A stretch of DNA of 64,000 nucleotides, from positions 8,945,001 to 9,009,000 of the forward strand of contig NC_132982.1 in assembly GCF_047496725.1 (NCBI RefSeq), written 5' to 3'. Position 1 is the first letter of the stretch. Each line of letters begins with the position of its first letter. Below the pieces are notes generated by a model that searched no databases, was not told the DNA's origin, and worked only from the letters and a program-made list of their open reading frames with translations. Below are positions 50,812 through 64,000 of the stretch, in pieces. The stretch is from Anoplolepis gracilipes. Lineage: Eukaryota > Arthropoda > Insecta > Hymenoptera > Formicidae. The position numbers were made by a program, and so were the translations under genes.

Positions 50812-53800
50812 TCAAGGAATGTTGGTCTAAAAGCGCATACAATACATTTTTTACAAATTACTAAGCACTTTGAAATCTAAAGTTATCTCAGATAGAATGC
50901 GTATTTTTTTGAAGGAATTTTTTTTCCATCGTAAAAGATTACCACTTTCTCAGCGATTTTAATTTTCGAGGTTTTTAATGTTGAGACAGGATAAATTTAT
51001 CATAAAACGTGAATCACATGAATTTATCACACGACACGCCCAACCGAAATAGAAGTTTATACGAGGCGTCACGTTAATTACGTTAATTGGAGATGGCATC
51101 GTTCCCACATGACATTTCATTTATTTTGCGTTTTATTTCATCGGACATCGCGCAGGCGCGATTCTTCCCGAGTCTATAAATGCAAATGTATCCCTGGAGC
51201 TTGGTCGAGAAGTACCGACTCAAAGAGAACAATTTCAATTTGAATTTTCTGGAGTGAGATCGCGATATAGTTTCGCGTTTACATTAATTTCGTCTGCGAG
51301 ATACGTCAGCGATTTTTCCACATCACATAATGATTCCGAATCAAAACTCAAACGCGAATGCCATTTTTCTTTTTTTCTTTAGAAACAGATCACACATATT
51401 TAATTAATTCGCTTTCTATTTTCATTTTTAAAAGCTTGGATATATCATCGTGACATCTCCGAGCACAAGTTAATGAAATTATGTATAGGAAAAGCTTAAT
51501 GGAAAAGAAAGGGAGGGCGAGCCTTTGATATGCCCGTCCGTTCACCATCATTGAAGCCTTCGTAACGAAGACAGCAATGCAATACGATACGCAACGTCAT
51601 ATATCGCGTTAGAGGTAACTTTATTAATTAGCGCGGTTGATAGATGGGGGCGAGGAGAGAGGCGAACATATATTTTCCCTACGTCCCATTTGTTCCCTCG
51701 ATCGTTCGCGCGTGAGAGATCCCCCGGAATGTCATCGAGAAAATATCCCTATATATATCATCGTAGAAATCTTCCAATTTAGCGGAAACGGAGATGACAC
51801 ACGATACCGCCGGAATTTTCTCATTCCACCCTCCCGCGTCGATCGAAGCCATTTACCTACATTATCTCGAATGAAAAAAATTGCAATTTTTCTCTGAGAA
51901 AAAGAAGTAATATTGAATATTAATCTGCAAAATCCATCTTAATTTTTTGGATATCACGAAATTGAATTTATGACCTGATGGAAAATTCAAACATAGACAT
52001 AGAATTTTTTAACTTATCAAATTTTCTTTTTTCTTTTTTTTTTTTATGTTTGACAATTAAATTATCGAATAAAACTTGTACGAAATGAAAATTATTCGGT
52101 TGACTATGACAAAATTTTTGCCAAACAAAAACAAATTTGTCGCTTAAATAATCTGTCAGCGGACACGGATACCATGTTGAGAGAAGAGAGAAGCTGTTTC
52201 TTTTTTTACGGATATTAACTTTAATACTATTCCAAGACTAAGTATGCAAAACATCAATCGCCTCTCAAGTAACGCGCCTAACACCGCATATGTAGTCATC
52301 GCTCGTCCGAAACGACTTCCCTTCACGGTCCTTTGAGATGCAGATGCAGCCGCACCGCATGAGCTATATGAGTCGCGCTTTTAGCGTATTTTACGCAGCA
52401 TTTTTTGCGCGAAAATACATACGTCTTTGATGTAACGAGAAATATAAAGAGCAGTATCGATCGCAACGTCTTTATACGAAAATTACACTGAAAAGTTGAG
52501 CAACTTTTTCTTGAAATTTGATCTTTAAAATCTACTAAATTTCTGTCGAATACAGACAGAAGAGAAAACTGCCTTTTTTATCTATATGTTTATATAAAAT
52601 ATATATATATATTTATTGAAATTTTTATTTCAATAATTTTGTCTTTAACTATTTAAAAAATTATATATTTTTCTAGAAATTTTGTCAAAATTTAATCATC
52701 CGGATGTATCTAATTAGGAAATTAAAAATTTTGATATATTTATCATCGTTATATACAAAAATATATATATTTTAATAACACGTCACAAAACATTTTGTTT
52801 CTTCAATTATTTGAGAATAGGATTTTATATTTTTAATTATTTGCAAAATATGTTTTGGCATGTGTGTAATGTTTCTCTCGCGCTTTGTTTATAATTTCTT
52901 ACACCAGGAAAATTAAAGAAAAATTGTTGATTTCACATAAAACACAAAGTAGCGGTAAGCGCGAGCTTTTTGTCTGTCAACGACAGCTCCGAATTAAAAG
53001 CGCGGCGAGACTCATGCAATTGCATCGCTTAGTTTGCGCGGGCGTCACAATGTTTGCGTACAGCATTCCGACGTTCTTTCGACACTCCATTGCCTTAACA
53101 AACAGCAGTAGGCAGCAGAGAAATCGATAAGTCAACGAGAGGGCGATATATCGCGCGCGGTTTACCCACCAATCACGTAGCTAAGTTTTTTCTTTTTTTT
53201 TTTTTTTTTTGCTATATTAAGAAATCGCGCCAACCACAACTAAAGTGCACAGCAAGAAATCATTCAGCGAATGACGAATCCTTTTTATCTCAGAGATAAG
53301 ATAAGTGTATATTTTTTTTACTAATATTAATTTGCAAGATTTGCTATTCAAACATTCGCAAATCTTTTTTCTACTGAGTGTCTTAGATTCTCTCTCTGCG
53401 ATTTTATTTTTAATAATAGATTTTCCTTGAATTAAATCTCTCCTTTAAAAAAAAATTTCTATCGAGCAATACGTTGAAATTTTTCTATTTTGACAAACAC
53501 AAAAATCTAACATGTCTCTTAGATACAGATATTTATTAGAAATTCCTTTTCTCCCGAATAATTTAATAAGTTTTATTTTTTATAAAAATTTTATAAAATC
53601 CTTTTTTCCTGCTTATACATAAATAAAATATTATTGTCAGTGTAGAAAAGTTTACACCAAATTGAAATATTAAATGTAATATATTGTTTTGAGATTGTAA
53701 AAATTGATAGTTGTGCGAATCTTTAACGGGAGAAGGTGTCAACAAAAAAAGATCAAGAGATTAATCTCTCAACCGGGGAACGGAAGCTGATAAAACACCG

Positions 53801-56800
53801 TCGCTTGGCAATTTCGAACGACCCTCCGGTCGTTCTCTGAAGCGCAAAGATCTCTTTGACTTCTCGTTTAATCTCGTTAATTGTCGCATAAACCGTCGCC
53901 ATAATTAACGCATCAGCGAATTTTCTCCAATTGGAAAGTCATCTAGCTTTCGTGCAAAGATACATCATTATCATTCATTATCATCAATTTTGCACGGATG
54001 CTGAAAAAACTCATGTGTTGATAATAATTTATATATCGACTATATCTTGTATCGACAAAAAATAGTTATCTGTCAAAAAAACATTATCATTTACATGCAT
54101 TTCTATTTTTAATAAGCAAACGATATGCTCGATATATTTATTATCAACATCACGGTTTTTAACTTGATGTTCACAGCATGTAATTTTCATAAATACACAT
54201 AGGTAATTATATGTCAAGATATTACCATATTATGCAGCTTTCCTCTCTTGCTCAGTTTGTTGACTTCAATCTACTTTTTATCGATACCCATAGCGACGTT
54301 TCAAAACCCTATATTGATTTAAGATCAAAAAGCACAAAGGTACAAAGGATGAAGAGAGTAAAAAAAATAGATGAAACCACCAAGTAGAAAAACGCGCGGC
54401 CCTTACGTGAAATTAAATCATCTGGAAAAGCGTAAAGCTGTCCCTCAAAGAATATAACATGAATCACCCGAAAGCTTTTTATGTCCGTCGACTCGAGAGC
54501 TTGGCGGTATGTAATTGATTGAAATGAATGAAAGAAAGTGCTCGAGACGCAATGCTCGATCGCGATTTGTGTACTATCGGTTTAATTAAGCTCGATAATC
54601 GTCCCCCTACAAACAAAGAGAGCTCGTGCGCTTCCTTTTTCTCGATTTACTCGAGTCGTTATCAGCGCGAATGTTGTTTCATTCCGGGACAGAAATGTAT
54701 GATTGTACGCATGTGTGACCGTACGCCGCTCGGTAGCCTGAGACCGGAAGGCGTGTTGTCGATAAAAAATGATTAAACGTCACATGGTTACTAAAGTGAT
54801 ACTTTGTCGCTAATTACGAACGTCAATAACAAGCGATGACACTGTATCGTTCTAGGAATTACGACAGATTTTATATAATATATAATAATATATCAAAATA
54901 ATTTTTTTTCTATGTTTAATCAATGCTTTTTAATGAATATACTTTTACTGATTCTTAATAGCTCGAATAAAATCTATTTTTTTGATCATTTGAATTGTTA
55001 ACTTTTAATATCATTACAAGTTTCTTAAACAAATAAAATTGTAATATTATAATTTTTAAATAAATTGGAAAGATGATAAAACAATTGAAGTAATTGTTTC
55101 CAAAAAAAAAAAAAAACGTACATAAAAATATGATCTTATAAGATAGCATTCAAAGATTTTGACGTGATTTTTATAGATAAAATCATTTTTTAGACGTTTA
55201 GGTATAGACATTATTTTAAGTACATAAATTATTTATATCGTTTAAAATATATTCAGCAATTTATTTATTTCTTTAAAAAAAGTATTTTGATATTTTAATC
55301 ATTTTCAAATTCACTCATCCTTTTATCGCTTAAATTTATTCAAATTTGTGTCATTATTACACTATTTATTAAATCTATTTTACGACAAAATATTTTCGAA
55401 TTGATTTTTTTAAACAAAGGCATTTTCTAAAAGTTTTTTTTTAGTTTTAACGTCAATTAGCAACCGTAAATGCAGTAGTTCGGAACTCTGTAGAAATAAT
55501 CCTGCATCTCTAGCTTACATAGTAACCAAAACTTGACATATTCTCTGGAATTTATGATTTGTTCAGGTGATCACCTTAATCGTACGTAACGTTTATGAAC
55601 TTCGACCCGTGTTTCCATAAATTGCACAGCGTGACGTTAACCCTGAACGCGAGATATTCAACTCAACGTCGTAATAACGGTTCATGAATCTACCTGTACA
55701 CCACACCTACGCAGGCGCAGACGTGTGGGCATGTGAGTTCCGCCCCTGCGTGCGTTTCCTTATCAGGTAAACCGTATGCGTTACGACGCGTTAAAAGAGC
55801 TGTAAAACGCACCTTTACAAACCACGTTGTTAGACTAACATATAAGATGAATGAATATAAAGTAGAAAAACCGGAAAGAATAACGGAAAAGACAATCACT
55901 TTTCCGGTAGATTGTTAGATTATAAATAATTAAATAATTTAAAATAATTGACAATAATATATTTTAATATATTTGAGGAAGTAATTATTATGAATCACTG
56001 TAGATGTAGTATTTCATAATTAGATTAATAATATAATAATTAAATTATTATTTTTAATCATGATAAAAAATTCCTAAACATCTTTTATTAAAAATAAATT
56101 AAGAATGTCTTTTGATTTATTTCATATAGAAAAACATAAAGCTAATATATAATTATTTTCTCAGTTTTTCTCTTTCTTTCTCGATCTATTGTTAAGCAAA
56201 TAATAAAAATTTTGATAAATAATTTTAAACTATCTGCAATTTTTTATTGTTTAAAATTAAGAGAAAAAGATGTTGATTTTTTTAAACGTTCTATAACTCT
56301 TGTAAGATGAAAAGCTACAGTGTAAAGTACAGCAACGCGATGGTGAAAATGTATGATTATTGTGAGATAGCGGAGAAATTTTATCGAACAATGATTGGCA
56401 ATTGAAATATCACAGTATCAAATTTAAATTCAATTAACAAGCTGTCACTGATAAAAGCGAATAAAAGTGAAAGGAGGAACGGAAACGAGGATGTCGAAAT
56501 GTCGATGCGAAATGTGTGTGTCGATCGGAATTAAATAGCTTAATAACGCCTCCGACGTGCGCCCACTTAAGCAAATGCGCAGAAATGGTGTCATCGTACG
56601 CTTATGTAGTGGTCAAATTTTTTTTATTATTATGAGAAACGCGTCTTTTCGTTTATGCAGTATTAATCGTACGATTCAATATTGCTTCGTACTTTCAAAG
56701 GATGAGAAGAATTTGTGAGATGGGGGATTTTCTTGCAAATGCAGGCGCACAGAACATTATTAATGCACTGCAATGCAATTATAGTCTAACAACAGTACGT

Positions 56801-58111
56801 GACGTTTATTCCCAGAGCTGATAACTAATGTTGTTTTCATCCGTGGCAAGAAGCTACACTAGAAGTAATAAATAGTTTGATATGTAACAGCAAGATTAAA
56901 TTACGCACGAATAATAATATAACATATTTATAATAAAACATTATTTTGACAAATGCAAATTATTCAAAAGATTATTGGGCGATTATATTTAATATATAAA
57001 AAGAAAGAACTATATAAATATACATATTATTAGTTGTTCATAATTAAATAAGCTTTATCTTATATGCAATTCAAAATTTATTATTATAAACAATTTTGAA
57101 AAATTAAAATATTATTACATTATATGTTAAAGTGACTGCTCCATTTTAATACTTGTGAAAGATGTTATTATTTCTGTCACATTCTACATGTAGCTGCCCT
57201 CATTTTATCACGTTAACAGATATCTGAGAAAGAATACGTGGGTGAACTGATGAAGGTGTCACCTTCCGTCCATTGCGGAAGACCGTGGACATCAGGAAAG
57301 CCATAAAAGATCTTACTCTCGTAAAATAAAGAATTTTATAGCAAAGAGAACATTAAGACAGAAAGAGACAAAAAGAAAATTAAACCTTTAAACGAAGCAT
57401 TAATTTTTACACATATATAAGGATGTTCAAAGTTTTTTATCACATTGTAAAAAAGTTTTTTATCATATCGCCTGATCTTTTAATACGTCTTAAATATGGT
57501 TCAATTTCAAACAGACATCTTTGTCTATTGTACGATTAATTTTATATTCAGATTTATATATATTAATTTATGACAAAATTTGGTCAGAAACTGAATTAAA
57601 AATTGAGTTTTTTAATTTTTAAATTTAGTTTTTTATATAGAAAATAATAAATTATTCACAATGTAATCTCTAGGAAATATATCTATTTTCATATCCTATC
57701 GCCACTTCCGGACAAACAACGCTTAAACGAGGAGCATAAATGTGATGATAATTATGAGAAACGGACAAACGGTGAATTCGTCCGCGCATCTTTATTTCTA
57801 TCAGATAAATAATAGAACTGGGAGCGCTGCGCTATCTCAGATTTTCGTGCAGAAATGAGTCTTCGTTTCCACACGGTTGCATCGCGGCAGACAAAAACGC
57901 CGCTGCAGCAATCATCGGCGCAGAGGGAAATCGCGCGAAAATGGCGCGTACTGCCTTCGCTGGCTTTGTTTCGAGCCCTCGCCGCAATTTTAATGCTTAC
58001 ACCGCTTATGCCAAGGGCAAAGGAAAAGGCCACTGAGTCGCTAAGAGACGCAATCTACTGGTGAAAGACTAAAGAACTTTACTTAGGCAGCATATATAAC
58101 TCGCTTCTATA

Positions 58112-58131
58112 CAGGGTGTCTTAGGAACAAC
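58112..58131. mobile_element. Possible transposon terminus (cagggtgtctta type)
   Basis: cagggtgtcttaggaacaac follows a TA and shares its first 12 bases with the end at 3911. The following 200 bp is AT-rich and featureless, and the matching inverted end was not found. Confidence 0.35.
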
Positions 58132-61100
58132 ATATTAAACCGTGAGAGGATAGATATGAGAAAATGGGATTAAATTTATATAAAACTATCACTAATATCC
58201 TTAATAATTAATTCGTTATTGTATATCTCTCTAATGAAAATTAATTACTACCTCTAACTGCGAGAATAAAAATTTTTATTTACTGTTTTCCAAACCCTTC
58301 ATCGGTTCTCTCTTTTTTTTTTTTTTTTTTTTTTAAATCTCTCTTCGCCTTTTTTCAAATTTGATAAATTATCATAAGAAAATATTAATTTGTTTTTTAA
58401 ATTTTCCTAGTTAAATTCACCCAAATAAGTCTACAGACTAAATAATTCTATTTGAAATAATGTGACGTCGACTATACTTGTAACTTTATAATTAAAGTAC
58501 TCGTAATAAAATTATTTAAAAAATATATATCTAAAAATTAATGATGAAATTGTTAACATGATTTTATACGATCTCACTACAAATAAAACGTAAAAAAATA
58601 AACATAACTGTGAAGCGGTTTCTTTCATCGCATTTCAACCGCGGATGATCATTGTTTACTTTGTCCACCTTTTTTTTCACTTCGGGGACGACATGTCAAG
58701 AGCGAAGCATGTAAACTCGCCTTTAATGGAATGAAGAGACACGATCCCGCTTCCTCTCGTTGCCTCTCCTTGTTCCTTCTCTTTTTCCACTCCTTTCTCT
58801 TCGAGCGACCACGGGGGCGAAGCATCGTGCTGCTATCGATCGTTTTCTCGAAGCACGAGAGAGCTCGAATCGCGGCACGACGCGAATTCGTGACTCGCGC
58901 GCGAGAATCGGTCGATCTCGCGATTCCGCGATGGAAGAGAAATACGGGACAGGGAAGAAAGATCGATCGAGGAATCGCGACCGAAAAAAAAAAGGGGCGA
59001 ACAAAACGTGAAGAGAGACGATCTAATAATAATAGGACAGGCATGTACATACATTAACGGACTTCCGTGAGAGAGTCGTTAAGGGCGCCGAGAAACCGGA
59101 AAGCCGGAGAGCAGGGGAAGAAGGAGAGGGAACGTGGGAAGAAAGGGGGCGTGAAAGAGATGGCCCAGGAGTAAATTTAGACGGGCGCCTTCTGGCCGCG
59201 GCAGCTGCGGAGACGCGCATCGACGAAGACGAATCGACGTTAAACGCGTGTCTGTATATGAGAAATCTGATTTTCCATCATTTTCGAATCCTCTCGTGCA
59301 CCAAGCGAATCGGTTTCTCAAGTTTACTGATTTCCCATGTTTATATGAAAAAAAAATAAAAAAAAAAAAACTCACTATTTGCAACCTATTTATTAAAAAA
59401 AAAATCTGTGATATAATATCTACAAATTGAATATTATGACGTATGAAATGTCTTCTCAATGGAAATTTAATTCGCAACTTATTCTCTTCAGAATACTTGT
59501 TTTTCTTTGTGTAATTTTTACAATTAGCAGCCGATAATAATTCAACAAGAATTTCGAGAAAAAGAATAATTTGTTGTTCTTTGACATTTGATACGAAACT
59601 TTATCGAGTGTGTCAGAATTTTGGGAAATTTAATAAAGAGAAAGTAAAGAGAAAGAGAGCACTATTTTTTAACGTAAATCACTATACTATAGCTGCGATA
59701 CGTGAACGTATTATAAAAGTTTCATTTTTCATTTAAGAGTAAGTATATTGTTAGATTCTTTTTAACTCTCAAAAAAAATTTTCTCTGAAGATTAAGATTA
59801 ATAAGATTTTCATGATCAAATATTAAATTGAGTTTATCGCAAAGAAGTTGTAATTAATTATCTTCTTTTATAACCGTTATATAAGATATGTTAAATTATC
59901 AATTTTAATTTATAACTCGAAATACTTTTAAATATGAATTTTTGCAAAAATCCGAAAATTTTATATATTATGAAATTTATTTTTTATTATCAAAATATAG
60001 CAATGCAAAAACTTGTTAAATTCAAATTAAAAAATGTTTGGACATATTTCTCCGTAATATTTGACAATTTAATTTATAATTTTTTCGCAATGGAATCAAT
60101 ATTTAATCACGAAAACCTTATTAACCTTCATTTTTGTAACCAATTTTTTTAAAGATTAAAGCAATTCTAACAATATATTTAATCTTTAATAAATTAAAAT
60201 TTTTCCAACACGTCACATACAATAGTTTGTGAGATACATAAAAAACAATTATATTTTTTATTATTCTAAAATATCAAATTTGTATTTTTATTGTTAGCAT
60301 AAAAAAAGGAGGGACTAATTGCTCCCTTTCTTGGATCTGAAAAGAAAATTGCTTTCTGTTAAACTATGTAAAATTTCATTCTCATCGACTAGCAGTTCAG
60401 AGAACGCAGGCATCGGCGCGAGTACACAATAATCGTCTCACCTCCCGCAGTTCCGCAGTTGCGAGCATCCCTATCTGACGGTAATTTTGCAGAATGAGGT
60501 GCATCATTATAGAACGCGCGACGCATTGTATAATTCAATGCAAGCTGCGAGTGTGCAAACTCCCGAGCGCAAAACGCTCGTGAAGTTTCCAAATTACCGA
60601 GCCGACAGACGTGATGAGAGCAGAAGTGATTCAGATGAAAGTGGTGGAAAATATTGCACAGCAGATGTTTGCAAAATGAAGAAAATTTTACATTAAAACC
60701 CCTATAAAATAGATTACTCTATCACGTATTGACGATTATAACTTTCGGGCAGAGGGAGACTTCCTTCGAATGCTCAAAATTCTCGGCAACAATAATTGAT
60801 GATATTATTGTAATTATGATAATCTCAAATTACGATATGAAAGACATAAAAAAAATATCTTTATGCTTATCACCCACATCTTGCACCTGACTTTCAATTT
60901 TCTTGTTTAATCCATTAAATCTATATAGATTGATCTTCTTAAAAAAATTGAAAATTTATGTGCATCACGTTTGAACCTTCCTATAAATTCTGAAACCATG
61001 TCGTAATAAATTCCTAAGACGGCATTTCTGTTGCGTGGAGAACAGCGAGGAAACTGTTTCCATAACATTTTACTTATCCGCTTCTTTAAACGTAGCTCAA

Positions 61101-62046
61101 ATGTTAGCCATTACAATTTCTTGATCCCGAATAATAAAATCAAAAATTTTTTTGCTTTATTTTAGTAATGAAGTCGCAAAAAAATAAAAATAGTTAAATT
61201 AACTTAATACCAATATTGTAATCACATTAATTACAGAATAACAAATCTTATTCAGAAAAGAAAAATAATTGTAAATTCAAAATTGACCCTTCAAATCTAA
61301 ATAGTAGTATTCAATTTGTTTTTAAGTCTTTTAAAAACTTTTTCAAAATCAAAAAAAGAGAAAGATATTTTTAAAGCTGATTTTTTTTTCATCTAAAGAA
61401 AGAAATGATCATACTGATGCAAGAATTCAAATGTGAGTCATCGGCCAATCGAAACCAGTAATTTTTCGAGCGACAAGTTCATGAAGACGCATGGCAAATT
61501 ATAAGTCGCTTACCTAAATGACACGATTAGGCAGAAATATGGAAACGATACACGCGAGCCAGACACGAGAGGAGAGGAAGCAGAAAGACGGGGGGAGGGG
61601 GGAGAGGGAGAGGGGTACGTCAGCGGAAGTTACCGCGGCACGCGTGCGACGTGAAATTAATGTTGGGATCGCGTGCAGGCCGCCGAAACACGAGGACTGC
61701 ACCTGTACACGTCACGACCTTTAAAAAGCAGTGAAGGCACGCGCAAAACGAACGCCCCTTATTTCTTTATCTCGTCTTTTACAGGACCGACCCCCACGGT
61801 CGTGTCTGTCTTGCGCGACACGTAATTACGTTACTTGCGGCAATTAACAGTTTCCGAGTAAATTAAGTTCGACAAAAATTCGAGCGCAATAATACAAAAA
61901 TATGAAAATAAATGCACATTAGTTTATTGAAAATCTCACTTGTGTTCGTCCGAAATTTAAATTGTTTTTACCGTGTTGACTAAATCTAATTTTACAACTT
62001 TTAACTTTCGATAATCGCGTTTCTCCCTAAAAGTTTTTGTTCCACA

Positions 62047-62079
<33 letters not shown>

Positions 62080-64000
62080 GTTGCTCTTTTTCTCTTTCAT
62101 TCAGCAGCGAGAGTTAAAAATTCTGTCGGCGAATAGAATTTGTCACAAAAGAGAGGATGTTCTCTTCAAAGGAAACCTTTTAACGGCTCTTTGCTCTCTT
62201 CGGACCCCGAAGAGATTAAAACTCGCCGCGATATGTCCCACGAAAAATCTCGCGCTCCGAGATTTGCGAGGGTGAACGTACACATCACGTGTATCATACC
62301 CGGTACATTATCGGAAGGGTCGCGAACATAAAAGTGACTCTGGTGGCAGTTACAAGAGAGAGAGAGAGGGTGCAAAGATGGACCCTGTAAACATACGCGA
62401 TAAAAGCGCCCCCGGGGAGAATACCGGAAAAGACGAGTGCTACGAGATCCCTGTCGACAGTAATATTGTTCCAAGATTCGAGGTAGTCTAGGAAGGAAGA
62501 AAGAAAGAAAAAAAAGAGTCAGGGATTCCGATTGAGCTTGAATGTAAACCCGCATCAAAGATGTACTCGAATGGCGATGTTGTCGAAAGCGAAAGAGATT
62601 TTGCGATTCCTTAATGCCGAAAATGTTCAATTAATCCTTTAATCTTTCAAGAAAATTTTTAATTAAGACTTCGTTAAAAGAGAAAGAGATATATATATAT
62701 AAAATGTAATATTATATAACTGTGAAGTAGGTTCTCTTCAGATGCTTCGAAAATAATTGATAGATGATAGAAAAAATAATGAGAGATAACATATACATAT
62801 ACATTTACATACAAATATGTAACTTTATGTAACCTAACCAATGTTTGCGTTTAGTTCTACAAATATAGGCATAAAAATATTTTCTGATGAAAAAATTATC
62901 AATAAACATATTTTATTTTTACCTAATATATCACAAATATTTAATGTGCTACATAATATTTGCAGAAAAATTCAATAAAATTAATAATTTATTTTTTAAT
63001 AAAAGAAAATTATTTCTTTTTACCGCTAAAATTGATTTAAAAATTCTTACATTAATACATAAAATAAATATACAGATTTTTGTTAAAAATCGAAGCGCTA
63101 TGTAATAGAGAATCGAAATAATAATCGTTCCATTTTTCCGAGAGTGAAATAATAATCTGCTGCCGATACAAAACATCGTTGTATCGGCTATAGAGGATAG
63201 CCGGTACGTTTATCATTATACGCAGCAGTTGTGCGATTCATCCAATGTTTGCGTCTCTTGCACGCCTGCGTAAGTGTGTATATATGTGTGTTTTGTGATC
63301 CTGATAAAGTAATGTTTGCAAACGATAACAGTACTCGATAAACTCCAGTATCATCGTCGCCGATATGCTGATTGCTCTCTCTATTCCGAAGACGACAGAG
63401 ATAGCCGACCAGGCAATTTTATCTGCGTAATCGACTAATGATGAACGGTTACATCAATCTGATCAATTAACTTGAAGCTTTTGATTAATTCTTTATCCTG
63501 TTCAGGAAGTAACATTATTAAAAAAAAAAGAGTCATTGAAAATTAAAATTTATAACGTTAGTTAAAATAATTAGTTAGTATAATGTTAGTGTATTTGAAA
63601 ATTATTTAACAAGGAAACATTCAATTATCCTCTTTCAATTTTCGAGATTTAAATGTGTTGCAATATAAATATAAATAAGAGATATATATTTTTTCAATCT
63701 TGGATCAATTTCAACCTTTAAAAGGTTCAAAGACCCCTTTGAAAAAAAAAATGAGGTTTTTATATTTCTGAGCAAATATTGTCAAAATAGTAAGATGAAA
63801 AAAACGCTTCAAAGAAAAGTTTTACAGTAGGTATGGCAATGAATAATTTTTATGTACAAAAATAATATTTTCATAAAATAAAATAAGTCGAATGTCTCTG
63901 ATGAGATATCAAAAGTTAACAAAACAATAAAGCGTAATAAATAAATTAACGTGATAAAATTGATGCAATAAAAAAAACAATAATTTTGTTTGCAACTGTG

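Larger units (their letters stand above)
48806..64000. other. Upstream region or 5' intron, no supported gene
   Basis: This lies 5' of the first coding exon in the minus sense and may contain untranslated exons and the promoter. CpG-rich patches occur at about 49.4-49.85, 50.15-50.55, 51.0-51.9, 52.2-52.5, 52.9-53.25, 53.7-54.0, 54.3-54.8, 55.6-55.9, 57.7-58.1, 58.6-59.25, 60.4-60.7, 61.45-61.85, 62.1-62.5 and 63.1-63.5 kb. The richest, 58.6-59.25 kb, has arginine-rich frames on both strands and is the likeliest promoter-like block, but no initiator or TATA element decides it. Long GA and CT arrays lie at 49459-49508, 50750-50808 and 62049-62080. Confidence 0.45.

Noticed and set aside
57855..58064. 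Plus-strand frame starting MSLRFHTVASRQTKT
   Set aside because: The antisense strand is also open over the same CpG-rich patch; no acceptor, family or conservation evidence supports it.
58649..59220. Several overlapping Arg/Ser-rich frames on both strands
   Set aside because: This is a typical consequence of a CpG-rich, stop-poor block; more likely promoter or untranslated sequence.
1..64000. tRNA, rRNA, CRISPR arrays and autonomous transposase genes
   Set aside because: No T-loop plus acceptor pairing, no regularly spaced repeats with unique spacers, and no frame with a recognisable transposase or reverse transcriptase motif was found by eye.

Overview
The window reads as a stretch of insect nuclear genome that is almost entirely non-coding. 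Long AT-rich tracts full of poly-A/T and TA runs alternate every 1-4 kb with short CpG-rich islands. CT/GA dinucleotide arrays, small terminal-inverted-repeat elements and fold-back repeats are scattered throughout. This texture, plus very long introns with tiny exons, suggests a hymenopteran such as an ant. That assignment is an inference, not a demonstration. There are no bacterial-type genes, rRNA, recognisable tRNA or CRISPR arrays.

The best-supported gene lies on the minus strand. A 130-nt exon at 26653-26782 has consensus splice sites and encodes an acidic stretch followed by LLNEWLGELDSLT. This is the N-terminal motif of the MRL adaptor family (lamellipodin/RIAM in vertebrates, pico in Drosophila). 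A second minus-strand segment, 48702-48805, starts with ATG and ends at a consensus donor, and its phase joins the 26.7-kb exon exactly. The two would form the amino terminus of one protein across a 21.9-kb intron. A further minus-strand exon candidate at 44095-44233 also has a compatible phase and could be an alternative 5' exon. The RA-PH core and the proline-rich tail are not visible and should lie beyond the low-coordinate edge.

Two more minus-strand exons sit downstream in the same orientation. The one at 11847-12037 has its own ATG, a basic/serine/threonine-rich product and a phase-0 donor. The one at 2664-2846 is phase 0 at both ends, with an excellent acceptor and donor. Both are open in only one frame. 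Their phases are compatible with alternative or cassette exons of the same transcription unit, but their products were not recognised, so they could belong to another gene. A CpG-rich island at 12.4-13.2 kb lies just upstream of the 12-kb exon and may be its promoter. On the plus strand, 19024-19350 could encode a signal peptide plus an acidic segment and ends at a perfect donor. This is a candidate first exon of a small secreted-protein gene nested in the intron.

Mobile and repeated DNA: a 491-bp element with about 27-bp terminal inverted repeats and TATA flanks (38697-39187); a 233-bp MITE with long inverted arms and TA flanks (29331-29563); a nearly perfect fold-back repeat (18690-18867); two tandem duplications of about 218 bp and 184 bp (25257-25698, 30541-30902); and many microsatellites. 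The rest appears to be intron or intergenic DNA.
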